DNA from: Pseudomonadota bacterium
GTDB taxonomy: Bacteria > Myxococcota_A > Polyangia > Polyangiales > Polyangiaceae
Assembly (NCBI GenBank): GCA_023431345.1
Contig: JAEYWK010000097.1
Span: 5,261 to 69,260 of the forward strand
Direction: 5' to 3'
Length of the DNA stretch: 64,000 bases
Shown here: positions 52,793-62,273 of the stretch, one piece after another
Position numbering within the stretch: position 1 is the stretch's first letter
How the letters are laid out: each line of letters begins with the position of its first letter
The notes under the pieces: model-generated
The model's database searches: none
What the model saw: only the letters and a program-made list of their open reading frames with translations
What the model was told of the DNA's origin: nothing
Program-made: the position numbers and the translations under genes

Positions 52793-55162
52793 ATGACCGA
52801 GTCCATTCGTACGGCAGCCGTGATCGGAGCGGGAGTCATGGGTAGCGCGATCGCGGCGCACCTGGCAGGCGCGGGCGTGAAGACGCACCTGCTCGACATC
52901 GTGCCCCCGGGCCTGAGCGAGAAGGAGCAGGGGCAGGCCAAAGCCCGCAATCGCTTCGCCGACGGCGGGTTGGAGAAAGCGCTGAAGGCCAAGCCGGCCG
53001 CCTTCTACGACCCGGACGCGGCTCGCCTGGTGCAAACCGGCAACCTCGAAGACCACCTCGAGCGACTGCGCGAATGCGACCTCGTCATCGAGGCCATCAT
53101 CGAGGACCTGGGCATCAAGCAGAAGCTCTTCGAGAAGATCGCGCCGTTCTTGAGCTCGGACGCGATCCTCGCCTCCAACACCAGCGGCCTGTCGATCGCG
53201 AAGATGAGCGCGGTCTTGCCGGCCCAGCTCCGGCCTCAGTTCCTGGTTTTGCACTTCTTCAATCCTGTCCGCTACATGCGGCTGCTGGAAATCGCTCCCG
53301 GCCCGGAGACGCGGCCCGAGCTGGTCGAGCGCATGGCCCGCTTCGGCGAATGGCTCGGCAAGGGTATCGTCTACGCCAAAGACACCGCCAACTTCGTGGC
53401 CAATCGCATCGGCGTTTTCTCGCTGATGTTCACGATGCGGTCGATGCTGGAGGACGGGCTCAGCGTGGAGCAAGTCGACAAGATCGTCGGGCGACCGATG
53501 GGACGGCCGAAGAGCGCTGCCTTCGATACGGCCGACATCGTCGGGCTCGACACGTTGATGCACGTCGCCAAAAACTGTGAAACGTCGCTGACGAACGACG
53601 AGGAGCGCGGGGTCTTCGCGCTGCCGGAGATCGTGCAGAAGCTCATCGCTCGTGGCAGCCTGGGCCGCAAGAGCGGCGGCGGCTTCTACAAGAAGGTCGG
53701 CAGCGAGATTCACGTGGTCGACCTCCAGTCGCTCGAGTATCGGCCGCAGCAGAAGGTGCGCTTCGACTCGCTCGGCGCGGTGAAGAACGAGGAGGACGCC
53801 GGCAAGCGATTGAAGCTGTTGGTCAACGCCGACGACGCGGCCGGGAAATTCGCGTGGAAGGTGCTGTCGCGAACGCTGGCCTACTCCGCGCGGCGCCTCG
53901 GTGAGATCGCCGACGACGTGGTCAACGTCGATCGCGCGATGCGCTGGGGCTTCAATTGGGACCTCGGTCCGTTCGAGGCCTGGGATGCCATCGGCGTCAA
54001 AGAGTCGGTCGCGCGCATGGAGCAGGAGGGCATCGCGCTGCCGGAATGGGTGAAGGAGCTGGCCAAGTCCGGAGCTGGCTTCTACGCGGGCGGCGCGAAA
54101 GAGCCCCGCTTCTTCGACTACCAGACCCGCACCGAGAAGCCGGTGCCGTTCGGCCCGAAGGAGCTGCGTATCGCCGCGCTCAAGCAGGCGGGCAAGGTCG
54201 TCAAAGAGAATTCCGGCGCGTCGCTGGTCGACTTGGGTGACGGCGCGCTGGGCGTCGAGGTTCACACCAAGATGAACACGCTCGACCCCGACGTGATCGG
54301 CATGCTCAGCGAGGGCGTCGACATCGCGGAGAAAGATTTCGAGGCCCTCGTCATCGCTAACGACGGCGAGCACTTCGGCGCCGGCGCCAACCTGATGTTG
54401 ATCATGATGGCCGCGCAGCAGAAGGCGTGGGACCAAGTCGAGAAGATCATCCGCGGCTTGCAGGCCTCGGTGCAGAAGCTGCGCTACTCGCGCGTGCCCG
54501 TGGTGGCGGCCCCGTTTCAGTACACGCTGGGCGGCGCGGCGGAGGTGGCCATGGCCGCCGACGCGTGTCAGGCGCACGCGGAGACTTACATGGGCTTGGT
54601 CGAGGTCGGCGTCGGCTTGATCCCGGCCGGCGGCGGCTGTTTGCGCATGGTCGAGCGCTTCACGGACGACGCCGCGCGCGTCAAGGGTGTGGATTTGCTG
54701 CCGTTCATCGGCGAGGCGTCGCTCAACGTGGCGATGGCCAAGGTGGCGACGAGCGCTGATGAAGCCAAGAAGCTGCGATTTTTGCGGCAAACCGACGGCA
54801 TCAGCCTCAACCGCGCGGAGCTCTTGCACGCGGCCAAGTGGCGGGCGCTCGGCATGGCGCGGGCTGGCTACCGGCCGTCTCGCCCGGGCCTGCACAGCGC
54901 GGTAGGCTACGACGCGGCTCGCACCATCGGCGCGCGCATCTGGGCCTTGGTCGAGGGTGGCTACGCCTCGCAGCACGACGCGCTGATCGCGAACAAGCTG
55001 GCGCACATCTTGTGTGGCGGCGTCGTCGCGGCGGGCACCGAAGTCCCCGATCAGCACTACCTCGATCTGGAGTGCGAGGCGTTTCTGTCTCTATGCGGCG
55101 AGCAGAAGTCGCTCGATCGCATCGGTCACATGCTCATGAACAACAAGCCGCTGAGGAATTGA
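52793..55162 (+). CDS. fadN: 3-hydroxyacyl-CoA dehydrogenase / enoyl-CoA hydratase (FadN type)
   Basis: The 789-residue protein, the length of Bacillus FadN, begins with an NAD-binding Rossmann fold (TAAVIGAGVMGSAIAAHLAGAG). The catalytic hydroxyacyl-CoA dehydrogenase blocks follow (LVIEAIIEDLGIKQKLFEKI, LASNTSGLSIAKMSA, LHFFNPVRYMRLLEIAPGPE). A second dehydrogenase unit comes next, and a C-terminal enoyl-CoA hydratase-like part (residues ~480-700) contains LVIANDGEHFGAGANLMLIM and VEVGVGLIPAGGGCLRMVER. The hydratase Glu (VEVGVGLIPAGG region) is retained. It performs two steps of beta-oxidation and is followed after 3 bases by the thiolase. Confidence 0.93.
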   Translation: MTESIRTAAVIGAGVMGSAIAAHLAGAGVKTHLLDIVPPGLSEKEQGQAKARNRFADGGLEKALKAKPAAFYDPDAARLVQTGNLEDHLERLRECDLVIEAIIEDLGIKQKLFEKIAPFLSSDAILASNTSGLSIAKMSAVLPAQLRPQFLVLHFFNPVRYMRLLEIAPGPETRPELVERMARFGEWLGKGIVYAKDTANFVANRIGVFSLMFTMRSMLEDGLSVEQVDKIVGRPMGRPKSAAFDTADIVGLDTLMHVAKNCETSLTNDEERGVFALPEIVQKLIARGSLGRKSGGGFYKKVGSEIHVVDLQSLEYRPQQKVRFDSLGAVKNEEDAGKRLKLLVNADDAAGKFAWKVLSRTLAYSARRLGEIADDVVNVDRAMRWGFNWDLGPFEAWDAIGVKESVARMEQEGIALPEWVKELAKSGAGFYAGGAKEPRFFDYQTRTEKPVPFGPKELRIAALKQAGKVVKENSGASLVDLGDGALGVEVHTKMNTLDPDVIGMLSEGVDIAEKDFEALVIANDGEHFGAGANLMLIMMAAQQKAWDQVEKIIRGLQASVQKLRYSRVPVVAAPFQYTLGGAAEVAMAADACQAHAETYMGLVEVGVGLIPAGGGCLRMVERFTDDAARVKGVDLLPFIGEASLNVAMAKVATSADEAKKLRFLRQTDGISLNRAELLHAAKWRALGMARAGYRPSRPGLHSAVGYDAARTIGARIWALVEGGYASQHDALIANKLAHILCGGVVAAGTEVPDQHYLDLECEAFLSLCGEQKSLDRIGHMLMNNKPLRN

Positions 55163-55165
55163 ACC

Positions 55166-56338
55166 ATGGCCTTCCCGCTCAATGTCGTGATCGCGAGCAG
55201 TGTTCGGACGGCGGTGGGCCGCGCCCTGAAGGGCACGCTGCGCAATACCCGCCCCGATGACTTGGCCGCGTGGGCCATGCAAGCAGCCGTCGCCAAGGTG
55301 CCGGGCCTGCGCCCCGAGGACGTCGACGACGTCGTGCTCGGCTGCGCCATGCCCGAGGCCGAGCAAGGCCTGAACATCGCGCGAAATGCGGTGTTCGTCG
55401 CCAAATTTCCGAACAGCATGCCGGGCGAGACCGTCAATCGCTTCTGCGCCAGCGGGCTGCAGGCCATCGTGCACGCGGGCATGCAGATCCACTCGGGCCT
55501 CGCCGACGTCGTGCTCGGCGGCGGGGTCGAGTCGATGTCGATGGTGCCGATGGGCGGCAACAAAGTCAGCCTGAACCCGGCCCTGATGGACAGCTACCCC
55601 GAGTCGTACATCTCGATGGGGCACACGGCCGAGCGCGTCGCGGCGCGCTTCGGCGTGTCGCGCGCCGACCAAGACGCGTTCGCGGCTCGTTCGCACGAGC
55701 GCGCGCTGGCCGCGATCGCCGCAGGTGCCTTCAAAGACGAGATCATCCCCGTCCGCGCGCGCGTGCTCGAGGGCAAGGGCGTGAGCGACCTCGAGTTCAG
55801 CGTCGACGAGTGCCCTCGGCCCGGCACGACGCCGGAGGTGCTGGGCAAGCTCGGGCCCGTCTTCAAGCAGGGGGGGAGCGTCACCGCCGGCAACAGCTCC
55901 CCGCTGAACGACGGCGCCGCCGCGTCGGTTCTACTCTCCGAGCGCAAAGCGCAAGAGCTTGGTATCGAGCCGCTCGGGCGCCTACGCGGCTACGCGGTGG
56001 CGGGCGTCGATCCCGACATCATGGGCATCGGGCCTGTGCCCGCCATTCAGAAGCTGCTCGCGCAAACCGGGCTCGGTATCAAAGACATCGACCGCTTCGA
56101 GATCAACGAGGCGTTCGCGGCCCAGGCCGTGTACTGCGCGCGCGAGCTCGGCATCGACGACGCTCGCCTGAACGTCACGGGCGGCGCGATCGCGCTCGGT
56201 CATCCCCTCGGCTGCACCGGCGCCAAGCTCACCGCGACGCTGCTGCATGGTCTACGCCGCAGCGGCGGGCGCTACGGCATCGTGTCGATGTGCATCGGCG
56301 GCGGCATGGGCGCGGCCGGCCTCTTCGAAGTAGCTTGA
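55166..56338 (+). CDS. fadA: Acetyl-CoA acyltransferase (thiolase)
   Basis: The 390-residue thiolase has the nucleophile C94 in NRFCASGLQAIVH, the NEAFAAQAVYCARELG block, and GHPLGCTGAKLTATLLH with the second catalytic Cys and His. It starts ATG 55166 behind a short gap from fadN. It releases acetyl-CoA in the last step of fatty-acid beta-oxidation. A bidirectional hairpin follows. Confidence 0.95.
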   Translation: MAFPLNVVIASSVRTAVGRALKGTLRNTRPDDLAAWAMQAAVAKVPGLRPEDVDDVVLGCAMPEAEQGLNIARNAVFVAKFPNSMPGETVNRFCASGLQAIVHAGMQIHSGLADVVLGGGVESMSMVPMGGNKVSLNPALMDSYPESYISMGHTAERVAARFGVSRADQDAFAARSHERALAAIAAGAFKDEIIPVRARVLEGKGVSDLEFSVDECPRPGTTPEVLGKLGPVFKQGGSVTAGNSSPLNDGAAASVLLSERKAQELGIEPLGRLRGYAVAGVDPDIMGIGPVPAIQKLLAQTGLGIKDIDRFEINEAFAAQAVYCARELGIDDARLNVTGGAIALGHPLGCTGAKLTATLLHGLRRSGGRYGIVSMCIGGGMGAAGLFEVA

Positions 56339-56371
56339 CGCGCCGCGAACCTGGCTCGCGGCGCGCTCAAG
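56334..56371. terminator. Bidirectional hairpin between fadA and the response regulator
   Basis: Inner arms GCGCCGCGA and TCGCGGCGC (9 bp, perfect, 7-base loop) are extended by CTTGA and TCAAG. The hairpin spans the ends of two convergent genes and probably stops both transcripts. Confidence 0.65.
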
Positions 56372-56753
56372 GCTCGGGTAGGCGCGGCGCGGTGCCGGGC
56401 GCTGCGTTGCGCGATGCCGCGGCGCCTTCAATGGCTTGGCGTAGCTCGCCGAAGCTCGCTTCTTTCGGGATGACGGGCGCCGTCTCTTGGGCGCGCTCGA
56501 GCAGCAGATCGTCGATGCTCCCTGAGCAAAAGAGGGCGGCCCCGATGCGCCCTTCGGCGAGCAGCTGCTCGCAGAGCCCGATGCCGTCACCATCGGGGAG
56601 GGTGATGTCGAACACGCCCACGTCGTAGTGATCGACGCCCGCTCTCGCCTCCGCGCACGTGTGGACCAGCGTGACGGTGTGACCCTGTGCTCGCAGAGAC
56701 TTCGCGATGGCGCGTCCGACGGCCGCGTTGTCTTCGACCAGCAAGAGGTTCAC
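56367..56753 (-). CDS. Stand-alone response regulator receiver domain
   Basis: GTG 56753 behind AAGG is chosen because the receiver fold begins at VNLLLVEDNAAVGRAIAKSL; upstream codons lack family content. The 128-residue product has the acidic pocket ED, the phospho-acceptor region VGVFDITLPDGDGIGLCEQL, a Ser/Thr position in ALFCSGSIDDLL, and the Lys of VIPKEASFGELRQAI. It has no output domain, like CheY or Spo0F-type proteins. No histidine kinase is adjacent. Confidence 0.88.
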   Translation of the reverse strand: MNLLLVEDNAAVGRAIAKSLRAQGHTVTLVHTCAEARAGVDHYDVGVFDITLPDGDGIGLCEQLLAEGRIGAALFCSGSIDDLLLERAQETAPVIPKEASFGELRQAIEGAAASRNAAPGTAPRLPEP

Positions 56754-56894
56754 GAGACCTTCACGTTCGCCCGGCAGGCTGGCCGCCTCGGCCACCCGCC
56801 GTGGGTGAGCGCGACGGCGCGCCGCCACCTTATCACTCTACATCTATGGGCGAGTCGAAAAATTACGCTGCCGGTGCTTCGCCCGCAGGAGGCT

Positions 56895-57571
56895 TCACCC
56901 GCAGGAGATAGTGTAGGTGTGCGCGTGAGTGTTCGTGGTGCTGGTCATCTTCCCGTCAGCGTTCCGCCCGCGCGCAGCACGAGCACCTCGCTTTCCGTCA
57001 ACGTGATGTTGTGAGAGTGCCCGGTGCCGTTTTGCGGCAGCGCGAAGGGGACGGTCGGGTTCGAGCCATCCACGAGCATTTGGAAGCTCGCGAACAGGCT
57101 GCTCGAATTGGCGGGGACATGGTCGTGCGTTCCCGCAGTCTGCGTCAGCGTGGCGCCGTGGCATTGCTGCACGCTGGCCTCGCCACCTGCGCCGGCTGCG
57201 TCGCCCGCGTTGCCGGTGCCGCCTGCGCCGGCCGCCGCTGCGCCGCCGTGGGCCGGTCCCGCGTCATCGCCACCCGCGCCGGCCTCGTTCGAAAGCGCGC
57301 CACCCGCGCCGCCGGTCTCGGAGCTCGGCTCCCCGCCGTCGTTCGCGTCGTACCCGCTGTCGCCCCCGCTGCCGCTCTCACCCGCGCCGCTGCCGCCGCT
57401 GGCTTTGCCGCCGCTGGCTTCGCCGCCGCTATCGCCGCCACTGCCGTCACCGCTGTTTCCCGCTGGCTTGGCATCGCTGCTGTCGTCGTCGCCGCACGCG
57501 GCGGACGCGCCCAGGCCGGTCAGCGTGACGGTGAGCATCAAGAAATCCTTGCGCCTGATCGTGGGTGTCAT
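56895..57571 (-). pseudogene. Gly-rich lipoprotein with probable C-terminal frameshift
   Basis: The frame from ATG 57571 encodes a lipobox (LTGLGASAAC), a Gly/Ser/Ala linker of about 110 residues and a His-containing domain (QQCHGATLTQTAGTHDHVPA, GTGHSHNITLTESEVLVLRA). It stops at 56945 right after GGTLTGR. In the next frame the same stretch reads GKMTSTTNTHAHTYTISCG and stops at 56895. That supplies a second H-x-H block and the missing C-terminal Cys expected of a closed domain. One base lost in the GGG run near 56953 would explain it. A sequencing error is an alternative. Confidence 0.6.
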
Positions 57572-57704
57572 CCTACTCCTCCGAATCCTGCTCCCCAGGC
57601 AGGTCCGGCAGCTCTACCAGGCTTCCGCCCGGGCCGCATGGTGGTCTAAGCTCGCGGGGCTTGCGTCAGCGGGCCGAGATGGCCCTTCTTCATCTGGAGG
57701 AATC

Positions 57705-58073
57705 GTGCGTTCGAAGCTCGCCTTACGGTTGATCGGGTTCGGGTTGGTTGCAGCGTCAGCTGTGGCCTGTGGTGGCTCCGCAGTGCCGCAAGAAGCGCTG
57801 ACGGCCGCGCAAGCGTCGGCCAAGGGAGCCGAGGTCGGCGGCGCCACTGAGGATCCCAAGGCGCAGCTGCATTTGAAGCTCGCCCATGAGCAGATCGAGA
57901 AGGCGAAGAAGCTCATCGCCGACGGCGACAACGAAGAGGCCGCGCGCGTCATCGACCGCGCCCAAGCCGACGCTGATCTCGCGCTGGCGCTGGCCCAGCA
58001 GGCGAAGGCCATGCGTGACGCCAAAGAAGCCGACGAGCAGCTCGGCAAGTTGAAGAAGAAGCTGAGCCAGTGA
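57705..58073 (+). CDS. DUF4398 lipoprotein, short
   Basis: The GTG-started protein has 122 residues behind GGAGG (57696-57700). It has a lipobox (VAASAVAC) and a helical DUF4398 region: KAQLHLKLAHEQIEKAKKLI and NEEAARVIDRAQADADLALA, with heptad-like coiled-coil content. DUF4398 proteins usually accompany or fuse to OmpA domains in the envelope. Its stop is 20 bases from the OmpA-like gene start; both carry DUF4398-like helices, so they are presumed partners. Confidence 0.8.
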   Translation: MRSKLALRLIGFGLVAASAVACGGSAVPQEALTAAQASAKGAEVGGATEDPKAQLHLKLAHEQIEKAKKLIADGDNEEAARVIDRAQADADLALALAQQAKAMRDAKEADEQLGKLKKKLSQ

Positions 58074-58093
58074 ACGAAGGGAGAATGCAGCCG

Positions 58094-58972
58094 ATGTACC
58101 GCGTAGTAACTTCGCTTTCGTTCCTGGTAGCCTTGAGCACCGTCGCCTGTAGCGCGACGCAGCCACCGCCCGAGCTGGTCGACGCTCGCCGCGCCTATGA
58201 GCGCGCCTCGAAGGGTCTGGCGGGGCAGCTCGCGCCCGCTCAGCTAGACACCGCCAAGCAGGCCCTCGACAGGGCCGAGAAGAGCTTCGAGGATGAGGGG
58301 GTCGACTCGCCTACGCCCGATTTGGCCTACATCGCGGCGCGCAAGGCGGAGATCGCCGAGGCTACCGCGGGCAAGGTCGCGGCCGAGCGAGACGCGGAGC
58401 ATGCCGACAAGCAGTTCAAGGAGGCCCAGCTCGAGGGTCTCGACAAGACCAAGGCCGAGCTGAACCGCGAGAAGCAGGCCAGCGAAAAGACCAAAGCCGA
58501 GCTGGAGGCGGAGCGAAAGGCGCTCGAAGGCGAGAAGAAGGCCCGCGCCGAGGCGGAGCGGAAGGCCGCAGCGGCGATGGCGAGCTTGGCCGAGGTCGCC
58601 AAGGTGAAAGAAGAAGCGCGCGGCATGGTCATCACTTTGTCGGGCGCGGTGTTGTTCGCGACCGGCAAGTACGACCTCCTGCCCATCGCCAAAGACAAGC
58701 TCGACGAGGTGGCCAAGGCCTTGGCCGACCAGGGCTACAAGTCGATCTTGGTCGAGGGCCACACTGACTCGGTTGGCAAGGCGTCGGACAACGAAACGCT
58801 CTCGCTGAAGCGGGCAGAGTCGGTGCGCTCGTTCTTGGTGTCGCGCGGGATCCCGAGCGACAAGATCCGCGCCACGGGCCTCGGCTCATCGCGCGCCATC
58901 GCCGACAACTCCACGCCCGACGGCCGCGCCAACAACCGTCGCGTGGAAATCGTCGTCGAGCCGCTGAAGTAG
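58094..58972 (+). CDS. DUF4398-OmpA lipoprotein
   Basis: ATG 58094 is preferred over ATG 58085 because AAGGGAG lies about nine bases before it; the product has 292 residues. It has a lipobox (LVALSTVAC), a helical DUF4398-like region (ELVDARRAYERASKGLAGQL), a coiled coil rich in Lys/Glu/Ala (residues ~110-185) and a C-terminal OmpA domain: ILVEGHTDSVGKASDNETLS and KIRATGLGSSRAIADNSTPD, then GRANNRRVEIVVEP. The OmpA domain binds peptidoglycan from the outer membrane. Confidence 0.92.
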   Translation: MYRVVTSLSFLVALSTVACSATQPPPELVDARRAYERASKGLAGQLAPAQLDTAKQALDRAEKSFEDEGVDSPTPDLAYIAARKAEIAEATAGKVAAERDAEHADKQFKEAQLEGLDKTKAELNREKQASEKTKAELEAERKALEGEKKARAEAERKAAAAMASLAEVAKVKEEARGMVITLSGAVLFATGKYDLLPIAKDKLDEVAKALADQGYKSILVEGHTDSVGKASDNETLSLKRAESVRSFLVSRGIPSDKIRATGLGSSRAIADNSTPDGRANNRRVEIVVEPLK

Positions 58973-58987
58973 CCGCGAGGAGGGCGC

Positions 58988-60493
58988 GTGAGCCTGCGCG
59001 AGGCGAAATCGAGCGCCGCATTGGCGGCGCTCGAACGCTTTTACTCGACGCCGCTCGACGCCGAGCTGGCGCGCTCCTCGCGCGAATCGCCCATCGACAG
59101 CGCGTTTTCGCTGTATCGCTCGACGCTGGCGAGCGTGCCCGCTTACGCGCGCTTCTTGGGCGAGCAGGGCGTCGATCCGAGCTCGCTGCTAGGCTCCGCC
59201 GATTTCGCGCGCCTGCCCGTGTCCACCAAGGAGAGCTACCACCGCCGCTTCCCGCTCTCCGAGCTGTGTCGCGGCGGGGCCCTCGAAGATTGCGACATGC
59301 TGGCGGTGTCGTCGGGCTCGACCGGTGAACCCGCGATCTGGCCGCGCTTCGTGAGCGACGAGCTGGCGACCGCGTGGCGCTTCGAGCAGGTCCTGCGCGA
59401 CGCGTTCCGCGCGCACGAGCGCCGAACGCTAGCCGTGGTGTGCTTCGCGCTCGGGAATTGGGTTGGCGGCATGTACACGGCGGCGTGCCTGCGCCACGTC
59501 GCGGCCAAGGGCTACCCGCTCACGATCGCGACTCCCGGCAACCAGAAGTCGGAGATTTTGCGCATTTTGCGGGCACTTGGCGCGCATTTCGAGCAGGTGG
59601 TGCTGTGCGGCTACCCGCCCTTCCTGAAAGACGTCATCGACGCTGGACGCGCCGACGGCTTCGATTGGCACGCCAGACCCGTCAAGTTGGTGATGGCAGG
59701 CGAGGTGTTCAGCGAAGAGTGGCGCAGCGTGGTGTGTGAGCGGTTGGGTGCGCGACAACCCGAGCTCAGCACTGCGTCGCTCTACGGAACCGCCGACGGC
59801 GGCGTCCTCGCGAGCGAGACGCCGCTCAGCGTTCGCCTGCGCCGGTTGCTCGCGGAGGCGCCCGACCTGTCGCGCTCGCTGTTCGGCGAGTCGCGCTTGC
59901 CGACCTTGTGCCAGTACGATCCGCTGCACCGCTTCTTCGAGGTCGACGACGGCAACCTGCTCTTCAGCGGCGACGGGGGCATCCCGCTGCTGCGCTACAA
60001 GATCCTCGACCGGGGTGGCTTGCTCGCGGCTGACGCGCTCTTGGCCGCCGTCGCGCCCGGGCGGAGCGAGGTGCGGGCGGAGCTGGCCGAGCGCGGCGTG
60101 CCGGCGCGGCCGCTGCCGTTCGTCTACGTCTTCGGCCGCAGCAACTTCGCGCTCTCGTTCTATGGCGCCAACGTGTACCCCGAGAACATCGCGGTCGGCA
60201 TCGAGCAGCCGCAGCTGCTCTCGGCGCTGAGCGGCAAGTTCGTGATGCAGCTGCAGCAGGACGCGGATCAGAACCCGTGGCTGGAGCTGGTGGTTGAGCT
60301 CTTGCCGGGCTTCGCCAGCACTGAGGCACTAGAAATGGACGTCGCCGCGTCCGTGCAGAACGCGCTCGAGCGACTGAACAGCGAGTTCAAGAGCTACGCG
60401 CCCCCCGACCGGCGTCGCCCTCGCGTCCGTTTGTTGCCGCACGGGCACGCGGAGTACTTTCCGGTCGGCGTCAAGCACCGCTACACGCGGTAG
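58988..60493 (+). CDS. PaaK/CapK-like adenylate-forming enzyme
   Basis: The GTG-started protein has 501 residues and the ANL P-loop SSGSTGEPAIWPRF. Other family blocks are YTAACLRHVAAKGYPLTIAT, LYGTADGGVLASETPLSVRL and FVYVFGRSNFALSFYGANVY. It resembles phenylacetate-CoA ligase/CapK-type proteins that activate a carboxylate as acyl-AMP; whether CoA is the acceptor is unclear. It follows the OmpA gene by 15 bases and is the last of a short plus-strand run. Confidence 0.82.
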   Translation: MSLREAKSSAALAALERFYSTPLDAELARSSRESPIDSAFSLYRSTLASVPAYARFLGEQGVDPSSLLGSADFARLPVSTKESYHRRFPLSELCRGGALEDCDMLAVSSGSTGEPAIWPRFVSDELATAWRFEQVLRDAFRAHERRTLAVVCFALGNWVGGMYTAACLRHVAAKGYPLTIATPGNQKSEILRILRALGAHFEQVVLCGYPPFLKDVIDAGRADGFDWHARPVKLVMAGEVFSEEWRSVVCERLGARQPELSTASLYGTADGGVLASETPLSVRLRRLLAEAPDLSRSLFGESRLPTLCQYDPLHRFFEVDDGNLLFSGDGGIPLLRYKILDRGGLLAADALLAAVAPGRSEVRAELAERGVPARPLPFVYVFGRSNFALSFYGANVYPENIAVGIEQPQLLSALSGKFVMQLQQDADQNPWLELVVELLPGFASTEALEMDVAASVQNALERLNSEFKSYAPPDRRRPRVRLLPHGHAEYFPVGVKHRYTR

Positions 60494-60513
60494 GCGGACC
60501 CTCGCGCGCGCCG

Positions 60514-61542
60514 TCAGTAGCGCAGGTTGTTCGAGTCGTTGATCATGCGGTTGTACTTCTCGACGACCTGCGCGGGGTGGCCGTCGACCATGCTCGGATT
60601 AGAGCCCGAAAAGAACTCCTTGTTGAAGTCCTTGTTGTCGCGCTTCCGGCGCAGCAGGTCTTTGGCCGACTTGAGGAAAGTCTTGGCGCTGCTCTGGAAG
60701 GACGAGAACATCATGGTCTTGTCGACCTCGGCCTTGTGCGCGGTGGCGTACTCGTCGAGCTCGGTCAGCGTCTTGTCGAAGGCCTGCAGAGCGACGTCCA
60801 GCTTCTGCTGGTCCAGCTCTTTCAACTCACCGATGTCGGTGAGCTGAATCAGCGCCTTCGCCTCGTGCAGCGAGCGCTGCGACAAATACTGCAGCTTGCG
60901 CGTGGGGTCCTTCTCCAGCCGCGACAGCTGCCGGGAGTTCACGTCGTCGTTCAGCGCGGTCACCTTGTCTTCAAAGGCCTTGCTGACCTGCTCGAACTTG
61001 GCGAAGCCATTCATCAGCTGCGGGTGCAGCTCCTTACCCTTCGCCATCTTGTCGTCTTTGTAGTCGTCTTGGTCGTAGTACTTGTTGGCCGTCTTGAGGA
61101 TCGGCTCGAGCTCCTCCAGAGCTTTCTTGTACTCCGCGGCGGCGGACTCGAGCTCGGGCAGCGCGGGCTGCATCCCTTTGGCCTTCTCGAGCGACCTGAA
61201 GCAGGTTTGGGGGCTGATTTCGTACAGGCCGTAGATGTTGCGTTCCTTACCGGTCGGTCCCACCTTTTCGTCTTTGACCCACGACAGGTAGCGATTGCGG
61301 CTGTCCACCACGCGCTTCGAGGTGTGGTTCATGCAGCTGATGTACTCGCCTAGCTTCGAGCCAAGCTGCGCATCCTTGTCCTCTTCAGACGAGATGGCCG
61401 GCCCACCCTTGGTGTCGGCCACGGCGCTGGCGGCGGCCTTGAGCGCCTCTGCGGCCTTCTTGGCTTCCGAGATCTGCTTGCAGCCTCCGAGCGAGAGCAG
61501 CGAGAAGCCAGTACACGCGAGCGCGAGCGAGAGCTTGTTCAT
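60514..61542 (-). CDS. DUF3829 lipoprotein
   Basis: The start is ATG 61542 behind GAGGAT, giving 342 residues with lipobox GFSLLSLGGC. The body is charged and helical, with SKLGEYISCMNHTSKRVVDS, KYYDQDDYKDDKMAKGKELH and NGFAKFEQVSKAFEDKVTAL, typical of DUF3829 (YiiG-like) proteins. Its role in the envelope is unknown. It ends convergent with the PaaK-like gene. Confidence 0.85.
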   Translation of the reverse strand: MNKLSLALACTGFSLLSLGGCKQISEAKKAAEALKAAASAVADTKGGPAISSEEDKDAQLGSKLGEYISCMNHTSKRVVDSRNRYLSWVKDEKVGPTGKERNIYGLYEISPQTCFRSLEKAKGMQPALPELESAAAEYKKALEELEPILKTANKYYDQDDYKDDKMAKGKELHPQLMNGFAKFEQVSKAFEDKVTALNDDVNSRQLSRLEKDPTRKLQYLSQRSLHEAKALIQLTDIGELKELDQQKLDVALQAFDKTLTELDEYATAHKAEVDKTMMFSSFQSSAKTFLKSAKDLLRRKRDNKDFNKEFFSGSNPSMVDGHPAQVVEKYNRMINDSNNLRY

Positions 61543-61642
61543 CGTCGTATCATCCTCGAAAGGGGTCTGGGGCTCCGAATGTACGCAGGTACTCGGCGCA
61601 AAATTCCCAACCGAACGGGCTATCACGCCCGCGAGCGCGCGG

Positions 61643-62269
61643 TCAACGGCGCCTCAGCGCGAGCATGGCGACGCCGGGTACCAAGATGCCGAACGCGAAA
61701 GGCGCGAGCAGCGCGCTCACTCCGCTGAGCTCGAGCGCGGCGATCGACGCATAGGCCAGCGACACCCCGACATTTCCGAGCGTCGTGACGGTCGCGAAAC
61801 GCCCGGCGCGCAGGCGCGTCGCGCCGGCCAACAAGGTGGACGCTTCCGCCAGCACTGGCACGCCCCGGCTCACGAGCAAGATCCACGCTCCGTAGCGCGC
61901 CATCAAGAGCCGCGCGCGCTCGAGCTCAGCCGGCCCTGCCACGCGACGGGCCAGCGGCTCGCCACCCGCGCGGCCGACCGCGTAGCCGAGCCAGGCTCCG
62001 AGGGTCATGCCGATCGCGATCGCGGCGCCTCCCTCGAGCGCGCCGAGCAACGACACGGCGCCGGCCGAAACGAAGCTGGACGGAATCGGCAGCAGCAAGT
62101 CACTGGCGAGTAGCAGCACGATCATGGCGGCGAGCGCGGCTCGTCCCGCCGTGGGGCGCAGCAGCTCGGCTGCCCACACGCTGAGCGACTCTTCCCACAG
62201 CGCGAACGGCACGAGGATGAGCACCAGCACGAGGCTGGCGAGCGAGACCCAACCAAGCCACGCCCGCAT
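61643..62269 (-). CDS. VTT-domain (DedA-like) membrane protein
   Basis: The 208-residue protein has about five hydrophobic segments and the VTT/DedA core: LLLPIPSSFVSAGAVSLLGA and GMTLGAWLGYAVGRAGGEPL, then LLVSRGVPVLAEASTLLAGA with the conserved Arg and Glu. DedA-family proteins are implicated in phospholipid or carrier-lipid flipping. It starts 4 bases after the MscS gene, so the two share an operon. Confidence 0.83.
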   Translation of the reverse strand: MRAWLGWVSLASLVLVLILVPFALWEESLSVWAAELLRPTAGRAALAAMIVLLLASDLLLPIPSSFVSAGAVSLLGALEGGAAIAIGMTLGAWLGYAVGRAGGEPLARRVAGPAELERARLLMARYGAWILLVSRGVPVLAEASTLLAGATRLRAGRFATVTTLGNVGVSLAYASIAALELSGVSALLAPFAFGILVPGVAMLALRRR

Positions 62270-62273
62270 CCTG

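Noticed and set aside
52736..55057. A 773-codon open frame antisense to fadN
   Set aside because: Antisense shadow; fadN has full family motifs along its length.
56895..57164. An 89-codon frame ending at 56895 as an independent gene
   Set aside because: Only its last 20 codons look real, and they continue the lipoprotein of the neighbouring frame; the rest is shadow.
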